NCBI GenBank assembly: GCA_033439795.1
Contig: JAUTDP010000016.1
Location: forward strand, 496,001 to 560,000
Direction: 5' to 3'
Length of the DNA stretch: 64,000 nt
Source: Sordaria brevicollis
Lineage: Eukaryota; Ascomycota; Sordariomycetes; Sordariales; Sordariaceae
The notes under the pieces were generated by a model. That model saw only the letters and a list, made by a program, of their open reading frames with translations, was not told where the DNA came from and did no database searches. This document shows positions 58,179-64,000 of the stretch, piece by piece. The position numbers and the translations under genes were made by a program. The first letter of the stretch is position 1; the number at the start of each line of letters is the position of its first letter.

Positions 58179-58766
58179 ATGAAGACTCCATCGCCAAGAC
58201 CCTCCCAGCGTTCTAGGCCTCCGAACATGCTCTCGGTGCAAATCCCGGATACTACAATAAAGCACTCTCTCCGAATTCGTGGGCTTCAAGGCTTCAAGGG
58301 ACAATCTTGGCATCCATCCTCAAGAAAGCTGAACAGATGGAGAACTTCTTGCAGCAACCGAGGTTTTTTTGCGGTCTGTGGATGGGGATGTTTGGCCCTA
58401 CAGCCAAGCGAGCCTCCTGTCAAGAGAGTGGAATGTTTCAGATCTCCCTCCGTCTTCCCCCTTCCAATCCAAGCTTCCTTGACTTCCCCGGAGGACGCCC
58501 ACCGAAGCCCTAGCAAAGGAAAGGCGGCTGTGCAACCACTCACCATACAGAGACATGTTGCCATCCACGACATCCACAGTTCACACACCCCATCTTCCAG
58601 GTGGCCTGGGATGGTGTACGGCAAAACGGCGTACTGTACCCCGGATTTCTCTGCCTGTGTTTGTCTTGTGAATGGTTACCGAACAGCTGGTCTCTGGGCC
58701 CGCGGATCTTGTTCCAGCGGGCCATCAACTCCGGCCCTCCCTGGCGGCCTGGCCTGCGTGATCTGA
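58179..58766 (+). CDS. Hypothetical ORF (195 aa), low support
   Basis: A single open frame runs from ATG 58179 to a stop at 58766. The start is basic and Ser/Pro-rich (MKTPSPRPSQRSRPPN) and there are scattered cysteines, with no domain, signal peptide or repeat. Codon use is weaker than in neighbouring sure genes. It may be non-coding RNA or chance. Confidence 0.25.
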   Translation: MKTPSPRPSQRSRPPNMLSVQIPDTTIKHSLRIRGLQGFKGQSWHPSSRKLNRWRTSCSNRGFFAVCGWGCLALQPSEPPVKRVECFRSPSVFPLPIQASLTSPEDAHRSPSKGKAAVQPLTIQRHVAIHDIHSSHTPSSRWPGMVYGKTAYCTPDFSACVCLVNGYRTAGLWARGSCSSGPSTPALPGGLACVI

Positions 58767-60700
58767 TCCGCTGTGATTAAGAAAAAGGCGGGACGATAGG
58801 ATGACAAGCATTTCGGCTGTTTGTGATACTTTTGCTAGTGCTGTGTAGAAGACTCTAGTGCGGAGTTAAGAAGACAGGCTCTTTTGCTTGGTGGCAAAGA
58901 CAACGGTCAGCTGAAATGAGACCTCTGGGGACCTGTGAGACTGGGGAACGGACTGGATCAAGACACATCGTGAGCTTCAACGCTGGGCTGAAGAGAAATG
59001 ACGATGATCCCGATGTGGGGTGAGATGGACGTCGTTGTTGCACTGCACCGCCGCTGTCGAACGTAAAGCAACTGCAACAGTCAGTCTCTCAACCAGACGG
59101 CTGCGCCTTTGATGATGCATGTTTGTGGTTTGGTAACCACGTGGATTTGGGTTGTTACTGTTCCAGCTGGATGGTTCGGTTGATGAAGACGATGCTTGTT
59201 TGTTTTCAATCTTTGCTATTCCCAAGGGTTGAAAAAAGAATGTAGATCTGGGATGTCTTCAAGCCATTTCAACGGCAGTCGAAGAAACAAACGCACCATG
59301 CATCAACGGCGATGCCTTTATCGTCAATATGCGGCCAGGAACAGGGTCAATCGTCTCAAAGTGGTGGTGTGGTGGTCTTGCTTGTGGCCGCCTTCTTCAG
59401 CCCTGCAAAAGGAAGCCATCCGTTCTGTAGAGAAAGTTCCTTCTTGGCAACGTCGTGTCTCGCCCGTCTTTTGTGGTTCGTGGGTTGGTGACTTTTCTGT
59501 GACGGATTTGGAACGAGGAGGTGTGATGATTGGTGTGATGGGCAGCAAGGGAGCACAAAGTGTTTATTGACCAGGAATATCAGTTAAGAAGGGACTCTTT
59601 CTCCAGCCGAGGATGATATGTTCTCGAAGAGGACATCAAAAACCTGAGCTTCTGACGGTTGGGGTTCAATTCAGACATCGACACGAGAACTGGAGGGGTT
59701 ATTGTGCTCGATTCATCACATCTTGCCATGTTTCTTGCTCCAACCGAAAAGACAGAACTTGCTCAATGTGTTAAGCCGGGATTCAAACGGGAAATGCGTG
59801 GACTGTTGGTTTGAACAAAGGATTCGAGGTCGAGATATTTTAGGCTTCTCGTTAGGCGTATCCCGATGCCGTCTCTTATTTTCGTCCGAGTTCTTTGACA
59901 GAAAAGAGCAGCTCCAACGAGGGCATCAAATCGAGATCGCAGTCCATCATCGACCTCAACATCTTGGTCTCGATCCCACGATGACTTGATGCCTCCAAAC
60001 AACAACCCGGAAGATGGACGATGATGGACAATGATGAGAGCCAGGGGAAGTTCGGGACAAGGGGTTCGTGTTTCGACTCACTCTCCATCATCTGGCTCTG
60101 TTGTCTGATTGGTTAATTTGCCCAAGTTGAAGTTGTCCAGGACATGTGATTGGTCCGGTTGAGTGTGAGCTGGCTTTTGGTGGTGCATGCCCGCTGTAGC
60201 CGCCAGTTACAGGCAGGAGTAACAGAGCACCTCGTATTCCTAACAGCTCAGCATGGATCTTCTTACCAAAACTTGCTAACACCAAATGATCACGAGATGC
60301 TGCTCTCAGTCCTACTCCTCAACGGACGCTTACCTCATCTCGCATCGAGTGGTAATTGCACCTTTTCATTGGCTGACCAAAGGCTCCTTTTCCCTTGGTG
60401 GCAGTCATTCCTGTCATTCAGGCTTTGGGGATTCGATCAATCATCGCTGGCTGCTATCCGCTAACCCTTGTGATATCTCCACTTCCCCTGCTGCAGTTGG
60501 CCAATCGTTTTGCAGACTGGTCCTTTCTTGACTCCACTCCTTGCCCGCCCCGCCCGGCTTCCGCAGCCAGCACGCGTTCGGTTCAGGAAATCTCCCTTGC
60601 TCTTGCCTGGTCGCTCGTCTCTCCTTCTGGCCCGTGGTCCCGGCTGCCCGTCCAGTGCCCTGTTCCCCAACGTGATGCCCTGCTGGGAGTGCACCTCAGA
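58767..60700. other. Intergenic region
   Basis: No supported gene was found. Short ORFs occur on both strands without splice context. Confidence 0.35.
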
Positions 60701-62748
60701 ACCCCCCGATGCGCTGTTCCTTCTTGCCAATTGTTCCTCTCTCTCTCTCGCCAGTCTTTCATAGACGTGTCTTCCACTTCCCATTTCATTTCCTCTCTTT
60801 CCTCTTTTTCCATCGCCATCTAGATTGCCCTTCCTTTTTCTAGCCTCGTCCGGCAACAACTCCCCTTCCTCTTTCCTCTTCCTTCTCTCCATTCGTGCAA
60901 AAGACGTCGGTTGTCGTCGCCTGTTTTTGTCGTCATCGTCGTCGATTGTCTCGAAGCTGTCCATTCTCAGTTGTGTTCTTTCCTCTTCAGCAGTCTACTA
61001 CATACAGTACTAGTGTGGCACCCGCTCGCCGGCCCAGGACCAGTCTCGCAGTCGAATCCCTTTGCGCGCATTCCTCTTGACCGTCCCCGTCGCCCGTCTT
61101 TCCCTCCGTCTCCTCACGTTGATTGAAAAAAATTGACAAGACCATCTCCACTCCGAGAGACCGTTCGTCCCCAACGCAACGCGCCTGCGCCTGCGTCTCC
61201 GAGTCTCGTCGCTCTCGGCTTTTCCTTTCGAGATTCCTTCTTCGACCAGACACGCCCACTCACCCACCACCCACTAGACTCGCACACAACTGCAGAAATC
61301 TCCCAAAATCAAAAATCCCTAGCTGGGCAAAGGAAGAAAAAAAAAAGGTTCGATCGCATCGCCAACAAGCAACAACACAACAACACAACAACAAAAAGGT
61401 TATTCCTTTTAATCCTTGTATTCTATACTTCGGCTACACTCACACGCTATTTGTTATCAACCATCCCAAATTTCATCTCGCGCGTTTTCCGTCTCGTCGA
61501 CCTCGGCCTAGATTGGTTTTTTCCTCGACAACAACGCAACGCACACTCCCCTCAACGCATCCATCGTTCGCACCCTCGATCACCGACGCAAACACTCATC
61601 GTTCACACACACAATAATCGTTGGCAACGACATCCCTCAAAAAGGCAATTGATTGTCCTTGACTCGGAAAAAGCAGTATACCAGGGTCATCGTGGAAGAT
61701 ACGTGATCTCTCCGGATACAGCAACCACCACACACACACACACGCACACACTTTGAGAGTGGAAAGAAAAAAAGGAAGAAGGATCATCACTCCTCCTCTC
61801 TGTCTCTGTTCATTGTTGATCAAGACGCTCCCGTCCCTTTGGAACAAGTGGAAAAGGTAGCTCTGGCCAGCACTGTCCTCTCGTCCTCGTCCCTTTGTCT
61901 GTCTCCATTTCGGGAAACAAAGGTTTGACTTGACTTCTCCACACGCGTCCCGCTGTCGTCGCTTCCGTTCCCCGCTAGAGGTAACTAAACCCGACAGCCA
62001 CACCACCGCCTCACCAGCGCCCACTGCCTGCCAGCACCACTGCACCACCACTGCACGCTAGCAGCTGTTTTCAGGTTGTCGTCTCCTGACCCGGTCCAGC
62101 ACCAGGCTTGCAAAACGCACACTGTCTTTCGGTCTCACCCGAACCAACTCTCCTGCCTGCCTGACCTGACCACCGCACTGCACCTGTTGCAAGGTTCGCA
62201 CCGGTTCGACCAAGTTCGCCACTTCACTCTTCCTCCTCCTCTTCTCGACAAGTCATCAATCGAAACTTGTGTCAACAACCCCACCGTCCTTCTTTCCCAT
62301 TCACCATCTCACGAAACCGCGAGGTCTTTTTTCCACCTTCTCTCTCCCGCCGCCGCCGCCGCCGACCGACGACCGATTTCCAAACACCTTCACAACAGTC
62401 GACAATCCTCGACCGCTTCTTTCCCTCTTCCCGTTCGTCGTCGCTCCGGCTTTTGAACGCACCGTAACCGTCCGCTCTTTCGGCATTCCATCAATAGCTG
62501 CACAATCTTTCGACCTCCGTCTTCGACAATCTCTTAATTGGAACATCGCCCAATCGACATCATCTGCTTTCATACAACACCATTGCATTATCTTCGGTTT
62601 GGGGTCTTGGTACAGGCTTCTTCGACTTCATACATCGTTTATCGCATTTTTCCGAGAGAAAACAGAGCGGTCGCAACATCAGAGCGTTTGATTACGTTCG
62701 AGAAGCAACCGGTGTATTCTTCCTAATATTCATCCTTCATCATCAAAA
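60701..62748 (+). promoter_or_regulatory. Promoter and very long pyrimidine-rich leader of the Gln-rich gene
   Basis: About 2 kb of C/T- and CA-rich sequence precedes the ATG at 62749, as seen upstream of strongly regulated fungal genes. It includes a CA microsatellite at 61726-61751 and numerous upstream ATGs in several frames. If transcribed it would be a leader with many upstream ORFs or with introns. No TATA box was identified. Confidence 0.4.
61726..61751 (+). repeat. (AC)n microsatellite
   Basis: A run of AC dinucleotides, with one G interruption, lies in the putative leader. Confidence 0.7.
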
Positions 62749-64000
62749 ATGGCGCACATGCAGTACAACCAGCAGGCCATGCCCTCTGGTCTGGCTTCCA
62801 GGAGAGGCGGCCAGAACATCAAGCCTCTCTCTTTCGACTTCAAGTCCATCCCCGAGAACGACACCGGCATTCCCACCCCGCGAACCAGCCGCTCCCACCT
62901 TCTTGCCGGTCTTCGAACCGCCCCCAAGTCGGCCACCGCTACCAGCTTCTCCATCGGCAACGGCCCCGCCTCGCCCACTGTCAACCCCCATGCCCGGAAC
63001 AACCGTAGCTCGATGACTCCCGGCATGTACGATGGCGCCAGCTACCTGAACGGCCCCAAGACGTCCATGCCCACCTATGGTGGCATGCACCAGGCTCAGC
63101 AACAGGCTATTCAGCAGCAGGCTCTCTACAACGCTGAGGTGGCCGCTTACCAGCAGCAACAGCAGCAGCAGCAGCAGTATACGACCGACCAGGGCATGGT
63201 GACCCAGCTCGCGATGGAGGACTCTGTTCAGGGCGAGCTCGATCCCACCGTTCACGCTCAACTCATGTACACTAATCACGTGCTGGCTCAGCGTCAGCAG
63301 CAGTTGCAACAACAGCTGCAGGCCCTGCAGGCCGCGGCCCAACAGCTCCAGTCCCAGGGCTACCGCATGCAGGGACAGGGCCCAGCCTCCCAACAGGGCC
63401 ACCAGTCGGCTGTTTACCAGCAGCAGATGCAGCAGCACGTTCAGCAGCAGGTGGAGCAACTCCAGCAGCAGCGTCTCCAGCAACAGTACCTGGCCCTCCA
63501 GCAGGCTCGTGCTCAGCAGGCTGCCCAGATCCAGCATCTCCAGCAGCTCCAGGCTTTGATGACCCCGACTGCTGCTACCCAGCAACAGAGCGCGTACTCC
63601 CTCCACGATCCTACCACTGGCCAGCAGACTCTCTACGATGCCACCGCTCAGCTCGCCAACCAGACTGCTCAGCTTAACCTCAACAGCTACGGTGGTGTCC
63701 AGCAGCCGGCTGTCGGCACTCCTCGCTTGCAGGTGTCCCCTCCTCCCCCGGCCGAGACCAGCAAGTCGAACTCGCGCAACTCCTCGCCTCCTCGCCGCTT
63801 CGAGTCTCCCGTTGAGGCCGCTGTCAACCCCCTGCCTCCTCCGAGCGCCAATGCCTTCCGTCGTGGCCACAAGAAGACCATCTCGACTGCCAATGGCAAC
63901 AAGAACCAGCTGACCATCTCGACCAACGAGGAGCCTCCCAAGACTGCCGGTCCCAAGACTTCGACCTTCCCCATGACCCCCATGACCGCCGGTTATGGAC
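62749..64000 (+). CDS. Gln-rich protein, 3'-partial, possible RNA-binding regulator
   Basis: The frame starts at ATG 62749 (tcaaaaATGgcg) and stays open to the window end, at least 417 codons. The N-terminus is Ser/Pro/Thr-rich (PLSFDFKSIPENDTGIPTP). A polyglutamine run follows (63151-63176), then a long Gln-rich helical tract (residues about 170-290, LQQQLQALQAAAQQLQ) likely to form a coiled coil or prion-like domain. A later FRRGHKKTIS fits the HxK/RxxS consensus of NDR/COT-1-type kinases. Such a layout is seen at the start of some fungal translational regulators, but no catalytic or RNA-binding domain falls in the window, so this is only a guess. Long antisense ORFs across it are shadows of the biased codons. 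Confidence 0.8.
   Translation, partial: MAHMQYNQQAMPSGLASRRGGQNIKPLSFDFKSIPENDTGIPTPRTSRSHLLAGLRTAPKSATATSFSIGNGPASPTVNPHARNNRSSMTPGMYDGASYLNGPKTSMPTYGGMHQAQQQAIQQQALYNAEVAAYQQQQQQQQQYTTDQGMVTQLAMEDSVQGELDPTVHAQLMYTNHVLAQRQQQLQQQLQALQAAAQQLQSQGYRMQGQGPASQQGHQSAVYQQQMQQHVQQQVEQLQQQRLQQQYLALQQARAQQAAQIQHLQQLQALMTPTAATQQQSAYSLHDPTTGQQTLYDATAQLANQTAQLNLNSYGGVQQPAVGTPRLQVSPPPPAETSKSNSRNSSPPRRFESPVEAAVNPLPPPSANAFRRGHKKTISTANGNKNQLTISTNEEPPKTAGPKTSTFPMTPMTAGYG
63151..63176 (+). repeat. CAG/CAA polyglutamine tract
   Basis: Eight or nine consecutive Gln codons, mostly CAG, lie within the Gln-rich gene and could vary in length between strains. Confidence 0.7.

Noticed and set aside
62743..63870. 375-codon minus-strand Leu-rich ORF
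   Set aside because: Antisense of the Gln-rich gene (CAG/CTC codons read as CTG/GAG).

Overview
The window reads as nuclear DNA of a filamentous ascomycete (Pezizomycotina, probably a Sordariomycete; this is inferred, not proven). Spliced genes carry short introns (52-135 nt) with GTAAGT/GTATGC/GTACGT donors, CTAAC-type branch sites and YAG acceptors. NACHT, HET and DUF3176 families are present. Two long blocks (about 6.9-16.9 kb and 20.7-40.5 kb) are extremely AT-rich, nearly lack CA/TG dinucleotides yet keep CG, and are full of stops. This is the footprint of repeat-induced point mutation (RIP).

Layout. 1-4677: two same-strand NACHT NTPase genes, the first cut by the window edge. 5460-5876: a small unknown minus-strand gene. 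6465-17407: one minus-strand host gene split by a TA-inserted Tc1/mariner (Fot/pogo-like) transposon (6755-17024), itself interrupted by Ty1/copia retrotransposon A (8382-15397). 17.7-19.1 kb: small MITE-like elements, one inserted in another. 19320-19986: an uninterrupted paralogue of the split gene, with the same intron position, phase and size. 20279-40841: a three-level nest in which a hAT-like MITE with an 8-bp duplication holds copia B, which holds a 13-kb Helentron-like element with Rep and PIF1 helicase remnants. 41.5-64 kb is gene-bearing: a small Cys/His protein, a six-exon DUF3176 membrane protein, a frameshifted ORF pair, a Gln/Pro-rich protein, a HET-domain protein, an AKR7-type aldo/keto reductase, and a Gln-rich protein running off the right edge behind a very long leader.

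How it fits together. No metabolic operon is present, as expected for a fungus. The themes are non-self recognition type genes (two NACHT, one HET) and a transposon graveyard. Target-site duplications and reading-frame continuity fix the order of insertions. Gene models come from manual splice-site reading; where a junction is uncertain the entry says so.
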